From Latrodectus hesperus (lineage: Eukaryota > Arthropoda > Arachnida > Araneae > Theridiidae), in the NCBI GenBank assembly GCA_037975125.1, contig CM075852.1, positions 20,182,025 to 20,246,024 of the forward strand: 64,000 nucleotides of DNA. Reading direction: 5' to 3'. Of this stretch, positions 37,001-51,200 are shown in pieces. The position numbers were made by a program, and so were the translations under genes. A model generated the notes under the pieces. The model worked only from the letters and a program-made list of their open reading frames with translations. It was not told where the DNA came from and did not search any database. Every line of letters starts with the position of its first letter. Position 1 is the stretch's first letter.

Positions 37001-40000
37001 TATAGAATTTTTTAACATAGGAGACTTTACACAATATGAATAATTATGGAAAAGCCAAGTAAGTATAAATTTTCAGTTAAAAATAAAACAATTTCAATAA
37101 GAAACATTTATTTTAAAGGACAAATGGTTATTAATTTACCAGTTTTTCTGATCCAACATTCTGTAACTTGTATAAAAGATTTTCTACATTATCTAAGGCT
37201 GCTATTTTTTCCTGCAGAACTGTATCCAAACGCTTCTTTTTCTTTAAAGCAATCATGGCCTAAAAAACAAACTTTTTCACAATCTAGACATTTGAGATGA
37301 TTTATTTGTCATACAACAGTTATCCATTTGCACACAACTTAACATTGAAGAATTACTAATAAAAATTTATTTAGTAGATAAAGCAATTAATTATAATTAG
37401 ATTATTAGCTTATATTACGAACCATCATGCCAACAGATTAAAATACATAATTGGTTTCAGAATTAGAATATATTTTATCTGAGTTTCATATATTATAGAA
37501 TATTAGGTAAAAACAATTCATATTGAAACCATAGTTCTATCATTGTTGAAAAATTTATAAAATTTAATGTATTATCAAATCATAAAACTCAGTATAAAAT
37601 AAAATTCAGATACTACAGAAAATTTTTTATGGAAGTGTCCTGCATATAAATTGTAAAAATAGTAAGAGATTAATTCAACTAAATTTATTTAGGAATTTCA
37701 TAAAATGAAAAAATATGCCTTTAAATATGCTCTAATAGGTACCTGAATAACCAAGAAAAACATGGTTATTCAAACTACTCACAGGAGCATGCCTAAAAAT
37801 ACATATTTGTAAAACTTAATGATTTCATGTAAAATATAGAATATAGTAAATTAAGTAATCAAAACATTTGTAAAATGTCACTTATAGATACGAATTTATG
37901 AAATGTTACTTACACAGAATAAATCAAACATCATTTCAAAAATCAAATCAATCAAACATCAACACAAAAAGGTAATTATCAAATTTACTAAAAAATTGCT
38001 CGTGAGAATAATGCAAGAAAATACTTTTTCACAAAACGAGATATTAAACATTTTTAAAAGGAATATCTCAGCTGTCAAAACATATTTACAACCAAGAGCC
38101 GGATAAGAGGTCTGACTCAAATTCTCCTGAAAATGGACACTGGAAATAGCAGTTGAAGAGCTGTTAGGCATCAAAAAAGAATAAATTTCCACAGGAAATC
38201 ATACAATATTTTTTACTTTTCAATTCATTTTTTTTAAATTAGAGAGAAAAAAACACACTTTTCAGATAATAAGTATATTTACAACTATCATTTAATAAAC
38301 ACTCAAAAATTATCATTAAAATTCAAATAAAAGTAGAAATATATAAATATAAAAAATATTTACCTATTTTTTTAAATATGTTTCAAATTTTTGACTTTTA
38401 GTCTATTTCTTGTTTTCTAGTTGAGCTTTATAAGACAATATAGCTGCATTTCTATTTAAATGCCTGCTTCATACGAATGATCTCATATGATGAAAAAATT
38501 TAATCGTTTTTCAAGTAACAGAAAAAAAGACTATTTTATTTATTAGCTTTACTGTTACCCTTTTCCCATTAAAAAATATTTTACCATGAAATTTGGGAAA
38601 AATTATATCCATTTGTTTGTTATTATCCAAAACACAGAATAATTAAAAACTTGCAGAAACTTAAGTAATCCAATTGAAATAATTATGTATCACTTGTGTT
38701 TCTTGACATATTTTCAAGTGAATTATCTTTAATAACTACTATAAGACAAACACAAACCATAACTTTATCAAATGGAGATATATCCCAATTTTGCTTGAAA
38801 AAGACAAATTTATTTTTACAGGATTTCTGCATCAAATTTCATAATAAGAAGTTTTGGCAGGATAGAGCTGCAACCCTAAGCCTACTCTCAATCAGGACAA
38901 CTGTTGAGAGCACAGGCGTTATCATAACGAGTAGAATACAACATCTGACTTTGAACTTTTAGATAAGACTTTGTAAAATCAGAATTAAGGAAAAACCCTT
39001 CAAATTTTTTATTATCTGTGCTTATACCCCTAAAAAGATAAAATGAAAAAGGAGCGAAAGTTTCCATGAAAATTTAACCAAATTTATTGCAGTTAACCAA
39101 AATATGATGTAAAAGTCATTATGGGGCATTTGAATGCTAAAGTAGGCAGGGAAGGTGAATTTAGAATTGTAACAGGAGAATTTGGTTCACATAATACAAC
39201 CAAGGATAATGGATGTAAATTTATTGATTTTGCAGCCTTACATTACATTATAAAGAGCATGTCCTTTCCAAATAAAAACATCCACAAAGCTACTTGGTGT
39301 GCCCTTACTAAATCTAATCAAATTGATCATGTTCCAATCAATGCTAGGCAATCTTGAAACTTGTTCGATGTAAGAATCTGTCTGGGAACAAATATTGATT
39401 CTCATCTTATCTTAATAATTTCAAAGATCAGATCAAGAAAAATTCGAGGGGGAGATCTTGAGAGAATAAAACTGTGATTAACTTCAAATTATGAGAAAAG
39501 ATATAAATGACTTTAAGAAATGAAAAAACAGATGAAATCAATAAATTTTGATGGCACTATGGGTATAAATGTAATTGTAAAGATAGTATCTGCAATGCAG
39601 CTGATGCTGTGATTGGTAAGATAACTAAATATCAAGTTAAGGACTATTTTAATGAAGATTGTGCAATAACTAATAATAGAAACAATGTTACATATAGACA
39701 TGTGTTATAGGTGCATACTAGAAACAGTGTCAGTGAGTACCATAGACTCAAAAATCAGAAAAGACTCTTGAGACAAAAGAAAGATTTTTGCAAAAGAATT
39801 ATTTAATGATGCTAAGCATCTGAAAAAAAATATTGAATGCAGAACATTCTAGCTTAGTCGATTCTAGTTTAGGTTGATTTAAACAAACTTCTGATTTTTG
39901 TAAAAATAAATCTGATAAATTCTTACTGATAATCAGTCCATTTTAAAACGATGGCATTAAAATTTAAAGTTGAGAATCCAACTATTGAGGTCAGAGCAAC

Positions 40001-43000
40001 AATTAAAAATTTAAAAAGTAAGAAGATTCCAGGGCATGAACTTATTTCTGCAGAATTGTGATTCTACTTTGTTGACAAATATTTTTGAATTACTGACTTC
40101 TAGAACTTTGAGATTACACCAACTGATTAAAATATTAGTATTCTATGCCAATTCATAAAGGAGATACGGTGACATGTGCCAATTACTGCGGCATTAGTTT
40201 CTACATCATGTAAAATTTTACATAGAATTTTATTTCTTAGATTATTACTATACACAGATCCACAAATAGGAAACTATTAATGTGGACTAAATAAAAGAAA
40301 ATCCACTAAAGATCAGATTTTCTGCCTCAGTTACATTTTGGAAAAGACATAAAAATGTAACAATAAAACTCATTGTTTTATTGACTTTTAAGGATCTCCC
40401 TCTCTGTTTTCGATAACATTAATAGAAATTATCTCATTGAAAACATGATAATTTTGGTTTATCATCATAACTCATTAAAATGCTGAGACTTAGACTGAAA
40501 GATACAAAATTTAAGAGAAAATTTCTGGAATATTTGTCAGAAAATCTTGACAAGTATAATGGTGTTTGACAGGATGATTCTCTCTCTTGTCTTTTTAATA
40601 TTGCACTTAAGGTTATTCCAGATTTAGGCATCAAAATTTGTAGGCAAATATTTTCTAGATCAATATAACTTCTTGCATATGTGAATGATATTGATATAAA
40701 TCTTGATCCCTTTCCTTTTTGAAAGAAGCATTCCTTGCCCTTTCGGTGGTTACAAGACGAATAGATTTAGTTCTTAATGAAGAGAAGACAAATTATATGC
40801 TTTTCTCAGGAAGAAAACAATTCTTTAGAAATTAGATTATATCCTAGAGCTTTCATATTTTTTGAATTTTTAATTGCAGCTCTGACCACCTCAATAGTTA
40901 GTGTCTCAATTACAATGTTATTGTCATAACCAGGCTTAAAAAATTCAACATTCTTACAGTTTTCTCCGTTGAGAGCTTCATTAAAATATTAATGCCATCA
41001 TTTTAAAATGGACTGAATATCAATAAGCATTTTACCAGATTTGTTTTTACAAAAACTAGAAGTTTGTTTAAAGCCTAATCAATTATGTTAGTTTTAAGAT
41101 GGAATGTTTTGAATTCATTAATGGATTTCAGATGCTCACAATGCTAAAACAATTCTTCTGCAAAAATTTCTTTCTTTCATCTTAAGAATCTCCTCTTTTT
41201 TGAGTCTATGGTACTCACTGGGATTATTTCTAGTATGTGCCTGTACCATATGTCTATGTGCAGCATTCTTTTTATTATAAGCTATGACAAAATCCCCATT
41301 AAATTAGTCCTTAACTTGATGCTTAATTACCTTATCAGTCACAATTTCAGTGGAATTGCAGATACTATGGCTAATGCATTTCCATTTATTCTCCGTGTCA
41401 TCAAAGTTTATTGATCTCAGTTATTTTTCACACTTCGCTAAGACAATCAAGTTTTATCCTCTCTCTCTCTTACACACACAACTTTAAGTTTATCACAGTC
41501 ATATATTCTCAAAATTTCTCCCATGAATTTTCTTGCATTAGATATTCTTGCTCTGATCTGGAGTTTTCCAGGAGTCACATCAAAAATTTCCAGGTGGTAT
41601 CGACATTCACATTAAATATTTTTTTATTTTATTTTAAAAATTGTTCTTGACCAAATATGTATATTATTATGTACATGCAATATTTTTCAAACATTTCTGT
41701 AAATAATAAAAATAGATGATTGCAAACATTAATGAGACTATTTTTCATTTGAGTTAAAATTATTAATGATTATTTAAATAGCCTTCAATGAATTTACAGC
41801 TATAACAGAATTTTTTTTTAATTAAATAGTCAACATTTTATATGATACTGGATTATACATTGTATAAAATAATGAGTAATTTTAGAGTTTTTAGACATTT
41901 TCAATAGATTCAGATAAGAAAGATTTCCTTTATCAGTTTGATAAAGTGTCAGAATAGGTTCTAATTCCCGAGCAATAAATATAAAAAATTGCATTTAGCA
42001 GAAAAAGTTAATTTTTGTACACTTCTGCACAATATCAAAAATTTTGGTACCAGGATTAGGAAATTAGTTGTTTTGAAAAAATGTCATACATGTTTTAAGA
42101 TAAGGTAACATTTCAAGCAATCTGTTGAAAACACTTATATTTTCTAACCATCAATGTTTCCAAAACTTTAAAGGGAATTTTACGCCTGGGTCAAGGCTAT
42201 CAAAGTCCTCCCTACGAGTGGGTGAGTCCTTAAATAGTCTGTAAACTGCACTTGCTGTTACCTCAACTTCTGGAAATGAGGAACATCCATGCATATAAGT
42301 GCTGTGTAGAATGTGTAGGCTCTGCAGCTTCCGACATTTACAATATTTGAATGATGTTCATTTTTTAAAAAAATCAGCCATTTTAGTCAAAACAAACCAG
42401 TTTACATTGATAACTGCAGTAACCCATTTGTTCCTAATTCATTCATTTTTTCACTCATTCACTTTTTCAAACAAAATATCTCCAGTTGAGTAACCTAAAA
42501 AATTGGATGAGTAATACTGTGTTTTATCTGTATCATTATCCCAAAATCTTTCACAGCAGTCCAATTGTTTTTTCTGCAGATGATTATTCATGAAACAGAA
42601 GCACATAATTAGAAACCTTCTTAACTTTTTCTTTCAATAAGTTGGAAAAATAAAGTGCAATTCCAAAAACTGTTAAATAAGCACACTTTTTTAGCACAAC
42701 TGAATTGTTTTGCAATAGCACTGTCTGGAAACAGCTTGAAAGAGAGAATTTATATTGCTACATGAACTGTAGTTGAATTAAACACTTAAAATTTGAAATT
42801 CTTAAGGACCCATAGAATTTTACCTTTAAAATTTCTTTTCAAGAAACAAATGAATAAAAAGTTTCAGAAAATTCTTTACATTCACATTCCTTAACAGGAA
42901 CAGCAGCAGTGAAAAAATCTTTTAAATGAGTGATTTTTTGTCAGATAAAGCCTTCACTAATAAACAAACATGTTTTTTCTTCCTTCATAAGGGATTTGAC

Positions 43001-45226
43001 ACCCTATTAGCTCATATCTGAAACACAGAAGTCTTTCTTGCAAAACAGACAATGGGCATGTGTTTTTTCTGAACTATTTAATATGCCACCAGGCATATTA
43101 AATAATTTATTTCAGTCCTTATTTCATTAATAAATTAATTTATCCCGATTCAATTAAATTATACACAATTTTCCTCAAGGGTGAGATGGAAAGTATGTTT
43201 TAATTCAACAATTTTATATTTAAATATTAATATTAAAAATTTTTTATACAATATAAGGAAAACAGCAGCAAATAGGAAAAGAATCAATTAAAACTACCTG
43301 TCTTAATTGCACGACATATTGATTTTGTTTGGTGATTACTTCACTTCACATAAATCTAAATATTACTAAACCGAATTATCATGAAATTATTGTAGCTGAA
43401 CTAGATCTTTAAACCGTTAATATAAGTCAACAGTTAAGAATACAAAAATTAAATATCGATAAAAACTAATGCTGAATTAAGTTTTCAGACAATTTCATTG
43501 AAAATTTTAAAATATTGAAACAAAATTCAAAAAATTATAAGTTTTTGTAAAAAAATATATGCATCAAGATAAAAAATTCCAGGAGAAATTCACGATTTGC
43601 AAGGAGTCAAGTAAAAATTCCAGGAGGTTCAAGGAAAATTTTTTAAGTTCACTTTTAAAAAATTTCTTAAATTTTTTTCCTTTTTGGAATTTAAGGAGTT
43701 CCAAGGAGTTGTACGAACCCTGGTAAATAACAATATGATCCTTTTACTCAATATTCTATTGCCAATTTCTCTAACCTCTTACACGGTAAGCAAGTCAATA
43801 CTATATTTGTATACCTGCTGAAACAATGATTGTACCTGGAACCAGGGGGTACGCGTACCTTCCTGGGGTTTGAGCAGCCACCAGGCGCGTCGGCAGGTGG
43901 TGGATCGCCGAATGTCCTGTAGGAATGACAGGATAGCCTTGAATATAGAATCAGAGGCCACGAACCAGCTCCCGTAAACCCTGGTGTTATGCGTGAACCG
44001 TGCCTAGGGCTAATTGGCACCGCGGTATTGGTGTCTTAACGGAGCCTCTAGTTGCCTGGCAAACTTCTAGAGCTAATTTGCCTTGCCCAGTATCTCAGGC
44101 AATGCTGGGTGGACTTATATTACCTGAGCTTATAAATTGTTATCTTGTGGCTGAAAAGACACAAGAAGTAACAAACCTTTCTGCATTTGCAGGTGAAGCC
44201 TCTGAAGTAGACCTTGCTGAAAAAGACAAGGGAACTCAGAGGCAATCTTGTAAAGGGGCAGCAATAAATCCTTCACTTGAGGTAGAAATGACCTCCAAAC
44301 CATCTTCTTCTGGTGAAAGTCAGGAAGCTATCCCTAGCATGACTGACTTTCTGACCAGATGGGACTGTTTCAGCAAGACCCTATCTGCTGGAAATATCAT
44401 ATGCAAGAGGAAGTGGCAGAGCATATCATTTATGAATGCGAGGCTCTTGCCCTCCCTAGATTAACTTCTTTGGGCAACATCCCTACTAGAGAGTTACACC
44501 TGGACACTCCATTAAAGGGTTATCGGACTTTATTAATAAAGTGGGTGACCCGAGCAACTGGAACTAGGAAACATTGGGTTTGGAGTTAATGGTACAAAAT
44601 GCTGATAAAAGCAGAGGTGCCCAATGACATACAAACCCAATTCTAAGAAGAAGAACAAGAAGAAACAATGATTGTAAAACCTTTACTTTATAAAGAGACA
44701 GAATTGTGCCCGCTTCTAAATCTCAAGTCCATTATTTGCTTCTTCAGTCATTTTCCTGAGGTCATCTGGGTTATTTCTTCATAACAAGAAGTTTTTACAG
44801 AATAGAGCCATTAAATTTAAGTCCAATCCCCACTTTGGAGGTTAAGCTTTATTTAAGCAACATTTTTATAATTTTAATAAAGCATTGACAACAGCACAAA
44901 ATAATTTTAAGATTTTTATAAATAAATAATTTTTAATATATCAATTCTCACAACTAATTAATAGTATACATACTTTATTTTTATAGCCATTCTTTACAAG
45001 CAGCTTCGCAGAATTGGTATAACTAAAAATATATATTTATCATTTTTAAGAATGTAAATAAATTGCATACAGGGATAATAATAAAATCATGAAAATTAAT
45101 AAAAAAAGTGAAATTTATGTTAAGAAAAAACTAATTTGCAACACATACATGAAATACAAAGAATAAATCATAGCTGTCAAAATTTTTAACTAACTAACTA
45201 ACAAACTCACACACACACACACACAC

Positions 45227-45257
<31 letters not shown>

Positions 45258-48200
45258 ACATGCTAATTTCATCCTTTTTCTGAACTAGACTTTTATTTTG
45301 ACAAAAATATTTATGAACTTTAACAAAAATAAACCACAGCTTATGAAGTACAGCAAAGTACTCAAGCAAACAATTTATGTTTCGAAAATTAAAAAAATTT
45401 AAAAAAAAGGCTAATTTTTAAATTGAGTAACTCTTGTTTTCCAATCTATTTTTTAAAATATAATTTCTTTTGAACTTTTCTAAATTATTGAATATTTTAG
45501 TTTTAAATAAATATAGCAAAGAGTTTACAATTCTGAATACGATATTACACTAAAAAGAATGTTATATTAAAAATAATTTTAGTAAATTACACTTTTTATA
45601 CTTGTTGCACAATTTATTACAAATTATAAATGATGCAAAATATTTAAAACTAATTGCAATATAAGTATCAATTAAAGTCACATAAAATAATAATAAAAAG
45701 CTTAATTTAAAGAAACACAATAATTTCTATCACAATTAAACATTACTCAAATTATTTCCTAAATTTAAGAGAGGGGTGTATTACATCCTTGTTTCATTTC
45801 TCTTCCCCAAAAGAAATCACATATCTGCTATTTAAACTGTTTGCAATTAAGTTGCAATAAAATTACGAGAAATACTAAGTAAAATTATTTAAAAAAATTA
45901 ATCTGAAGAAGGGTGAAAACGCAATTTGTTTTTTATTTTAATTGTAAAAACTGGTTTTACCCAAAAATTATACTTCCTAATTCAAACTAAGTATTCTCAA
46001 GTATGCAATATTTATTATTTACAATAAAAATATTTATCAATAATCTAGAAACAAGACCTTAATTTTGTACAGTAAAATGTTTTTAAATAAATCAAGCATT
46101 TTTAAAAATAAGTTTTAGAATAAATACAAAAATTAAGACAAAAAATAACAGAAATGAAAATGTACTTAAAAATTACTGGCATAGAATTTAATAAAACAAG
46201 TAATTACAAGCTTGTCAGACAAAGTTGTCTATTGATAATTTCTTTTATTGAGAAAAAAGAGAGATTACGCTCTTTTTCTTATCCTAAGACGGAAATTAAA
46301 TTTATGATAGCTAATATATAGCGAGCGGCATGATAAATGTTTAGTTGTGTTGGTTTCATAAATATTGCTAATTTTATCGATACTGGATATAAGAAAACTC
46401 AATACATGATATATAAATAAAGTCGACATTTTGAAGGGAAATACAACTTAGGTACATATTAGATATAAAATTGTGATAGATCATTTTAAAGGAGAAAACG
46501 TTTTACCTCTCCATAAGATTTTACATTGATTATACTTATGAGAAAACTGAACAAAAATTATGATTTTTTTGTTGAGATTTAAGATAGAAATAGGAATTTT
46601 CATGTCTTTCTAATAAGAAATATGGAAAACATATATTTTAATATAAAACACAATTCTTTTTAACAAAGCAAATAAATTTTGATTATATAACTAATATGAA
46701 AAAATAGTTAACCTATAAAATAAAATTTTATTTCTTTTCATTAAAATACATGCATTAAAACTTTTATTTGCTTTAAATGGCACATAAAGTTTACAATGTT
46801 AATTTTTAAAAAATAATTGAATACTGTTTATAATATGTTTATATTATGTTGAATTTAAACTATGCTAATAAAATAAAGACAAAAATAATAGATGAAATAC
46901 ATTGCTATAATAATTACATTAAATACACTATATAATACTTAAATTTTAATTCGATTTTAAAAAATACATTACAAGGAACTATTCCTTTTTGATATTCAAA
47001 TAAGAAAACAACCATGTTTGTGTTTATACATAAAATATGAAACCTATGAGGATTAGATTATATAAAAAGCTACAGAAATTTTGGACAAATTTGACTTTAA
47101 TCTTGATAGTCAAGTTAATTTTATCCAAAGTTCTCCAATATTTCTCTTGATTAACAGTTAATCAATTCTATGTAAGAACAGAATATTGTCAAATTGGACA
47201 GTTTGAAACTGAATAACTAAGAAAATCCTATTTTTTTTACATCACATAAAATGTTACTTTAACTTAGGAGTCTAGGTATTTTCAAATTCATAAATGGTAA
47301 GATGCTCTAATAAAATTTTAACTTTTATTATTTCTGATCAAGATATAATTATGAAACATTTGAAAATTCCTTGCATATCTCATATCTTTTCAGGAATTGA
47401 TCCTTCACTTAATTAAGAAAAAGTGCAAATCATTTATTAAAAGGAGATATTTAACAATTATTCAAACAATTATAAAGTCTACACATTATTGTATACATAC
47501 TTTTTTTAAATTAAAATGTGTTACAGAAATTATCCATTTTGTAAGAAATCATTAAATAAAAAAATCTTATCTTAATTTTGGTAAAAATTAAAAAAAAAAG
47601 GTAAAATTCAAAATAAACACTTTTATTAAAATTTAAGAAAACTTATAACATTTAAAATTGAAGTATAAGAAAATAATTTAAAAGAATTTTTCAATGAAGT
47701 TGTTTCTTCAAAATATTCTATAAAAAATAAAAGAAATACTAGGAAAATTAGGATAAGTTTCAACATTTGCAGTATTATCCAAATGATTTATTGGAGGCTT
47801 GCAATTTGTATAACATTATTATCAGTATTAAAATGTATACAAATAAATGATAAAATCAAAAATAATGAAACATTGGATTTATAAATATTATAAGAAATAT
47901 TTAAGAAAAAATATAAACTGAACAATTTAAAAAAATACAAATAAGACAAATCATAAAAAATAAAAAGCAAATTTCTAAAAGAAATCTTTAATTATTATTA
48001 AAATATTGATTGCAGTAAAATTTTAGAAAATTACTGGAGGAATCATGATATTCATGCAATCAGTAATAATGCTACTACAAAAAACTTAAGTTTCAATTCT
48101 ATAAAATAGTTAAGATATAAAACAAAATTTCCTATAATTAACAGTAAAAAGAGTAATTTAAGAAACAAAATTTAAAAATTATTGTCAACAGTGTGCATAT

Positions 48201-51200
48201 ATTTTACCATCAACTCAATTTATTTAAAACATAAAACTAAGTAATATAGAAATAACATAAATATTTTATTTTGATTAAAAAGTTAAAAGTTAGAAAACCA
48301 AAGCATAATCATGTATGAGAAAACTTCTAGTAAACATTATAAACATAATTGAGTTTAAAAATTATATCCATATAATAATACTTGATTACGAAATTATGAA
48401 TTAAATATATTAACATTAATTATTTAATAAAAAATTTATCTTTTTTCAGACACATAAATGAAAAAACAATCATGCACACATAACAAGTGTATCATTAGTC
48501 ATTAGTATTACCCAGTACATAAGGAAAATTATAAGTAATTAACTGCATTAATATTATTTACCTAGAAATTTTAATGGCAAGCATTTTATAACTTAACTAT
48601 TATATAAACATAACAAACTTCATACAAGAATCTTACAATAAAAATATTCTCAATTTAAAAAAATATGGTATGCACAAAGAGAATTTAGGATAAATCTAAA
48701 GACATAACAATAGTTTAACAAAATCAATCACTGTTTAATGTGCAGCTTATTTCCATTTGTGATAGTAACAAAGATGTTCTCATCTAAGTTGAGTAAAATA
48801 AGTTACTTCAAATAAATGTAAAACATAAATTTTATCAATTTTTAAATGTTATTAATTTTAATTACTAATTAAATAAACACCAAACGTAATATTTTCATCA
48901 ATCAGAATAATAAACTAATCAATTATTTTTCAAAATTTATACCTTAAGATCTTTTCTTCTAGTTCATTTATATCACTTAAAAGAGTATCTCTGGCCTTTC
49001 TCATGCTTAAAAAGTTAAATAAAAATATTAATAAGTTCACATGAAACTTAATAAGACATCATAGAAAAAAAGTATTTTGAAGACAAAAATTACAGCACTA
49101 AAGTGAGATAAAGGTAATATTTTTCCTAATATGTAATTTTTAAAGTTATTTTCAGATAATTCACAGATACAAAACATAGAGCAACAAGAACAATTTAATT
49201 TAATAAAAATAATTTGATCAATAGTCTTTTTCATTTATTTTTGTATCATTGTGGTAAGAAATAAACTATTACACTTTAATTAATAAATTTCAAAACAAAA
49301 AGTTTACAGTAATAATGGATTAGTTAAAATATAATGAATAATTTAAAAAGAAATTAGAAGGTAATTAATCATTGCCACCACAATAGATATATGTAGAATT
49401 CAAACAGATTAATGCAAACTTATCATGGCCGAAAAGGAAGGTAACTTGAATAAAAATGTTCTAATAGTTTTTATTTATAGCAAATGGGATAAAATTTAAT
49501 GACAACAGATCAATAGCAAAGAAAACAGTAAGACAAAACAATAAATGTGTGATTCAATATTTTTCCCAAATAAATTAAGACTATAAATTAAAAATATGCC
49601 ACAAGTTTTTAGAACATTTTTTCCATATTTATTTATTCATTTTGAAAATATTCAAAACCACAAATAAAAAGTAATAGCAAACAGAAAGAAAAATTAACGT
49701 TAGCTAGTCTTTCGTCCATATCAAGGCATAATTTATAACAGTTTAGTATCTAATAATTAATATAATTTAAAAAGAAAAATATATAAAAAAATACTCAATC
49801 AAAAAGAATGATGAATAGAGAAGCAAATTGACAAACTTTCTACTACAAATAAGGATTAATCTTTTAAATCACAGCTAATCAGTTACTACATTTTATGGTG
49901 AAGACTATTGGTGTTAGGGATAAGAAATAAATAACAAAATATACCTGAAGATACTTTTTGATATTATCTTGAGACAAAGAAACCATAAACATTCATTATT
50001 GATCCAGACAATCAAATTTAGATAGAAGGAAATATAGCATATATAATAGATAGATTGAACAGAATTAAGTACATTATCAATTAATAGGTAATTATAAGAA
50101 TACTTATAGAAGGAAAAAGTCAACACATCCTTTTAAAAGCATAATTATGGGCATTGGAACTGAAAATACAATAATCTATGTTCTTTTAATTCTTAACGCT
50201 TCATTTAATTCAATATATTACTTCACGCAAATTGAGGCAAACCTGCATTATTTTAAATAATACTTCATTAATCATTATTAACCTTAATTGACTAACTTTG
50301 TCTATAGTTAATATTGGACTAACTAAATTAAAAAATGATGGAACTGGATTTTGAAATCAAAGATTATGCAGAGGTGCCACTTAAAAAAATTTCCAAGACT
50401 GAAGATTTTAAGTTGTAATATTTTTTATGCAGTTTTACAATGATTAATTTGAATTACAATAAATTATTGTTGTTTTTCCTTGAAAATATTAATTTCATTT
50501 ATACAATTTATATCTTTAACTTATTAACATTAGATCTGAGGCTAGAGCAGATACTAGGCAGGTCAGCAGGTGGTGGATAGCTTTTGCTATTATGCAAATA
50601 CAATACAATATGATCTATGATTGCAATTATAGTGTCTTAACACAGCTTCTAGTATGTCTGTCAAACTACTTGAATTTCTTATCTTAACCAGTAATTAAAG
50701 GAATGCTAGCTGAAACTTTTTTATTTCCTGAGATTTAAAGCTACTGCTATGCAGGTGAAACTTCTGAAATAGACCTGTCTAAAAGCTAAAGAAATGCACA
50801 GTAAATTAACTGAAGGAGTAGAAATGACTCCTTTGGTACCAGAAGTAGAAATGACTATACAAGGTACACATCACACAAAAATAAAAATTATAGAAAATTT
50901 TAAGAATAACAAAACAATTTAAATCTTTGAATTTAAAAGTTATATTTCACAAAATATTTTTGAAATATATTAATTTTATTGTTCAATTTAAAAATTATTT
51001 AAATGCAATAAAACCTGATTTAAAAATGTCTTATTTCTGATTTCTTTTATTTACTGCAATCATTAATATAAAATAAAACATTTAATCTGCTAAAAATTAG
51101 ATAAATATTTATAAAAAATTAATAAGCATCCATTATTAAATTAACCTAAATACAATTTTAAATGATTATTTTATAAAATTAAATTTCTGATTATACTACA

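Larger units (their letters stand above)
31476..37139 (-). other. CHMP7 intron 7 (5.7 kb), transposon-rich
   Basis: Contains an hAT-like copy (31795-32640), a Merlin relic (33165-33960), a GT/AT microsatellite and a MITE (34461-35277). 35280-37139 is AT-rich with nothing recognised. Confidence 0.8.
37260..44973 (-). other. CHMP7 intron 6 (7.7 kb), transposon-rich
   Basis: Largest intron. It contains two RTE relics in opposite orientation, an hAT-like relic and a small LINE derivative with target-site duplications. Positions 44765-44840 share a short block (TTCATAA.AAGAAGTTTT) with the start of the RTE relic at 38850. Confidence 0.8.

Noticed and set aside
37903..38192. Overlapping frames including [16 protein letters not shown] text near 38140
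   Set aside because: It is too short and not supported by flanking sequence; it could be a transposon scrap, but no family was identified.
43748..44020. 90-residue minus frame with many Pro/Arg/Ser
   Set aside because: It is antisense to the GC-rich leader of the LINE derivative, so it is a composition artefact.
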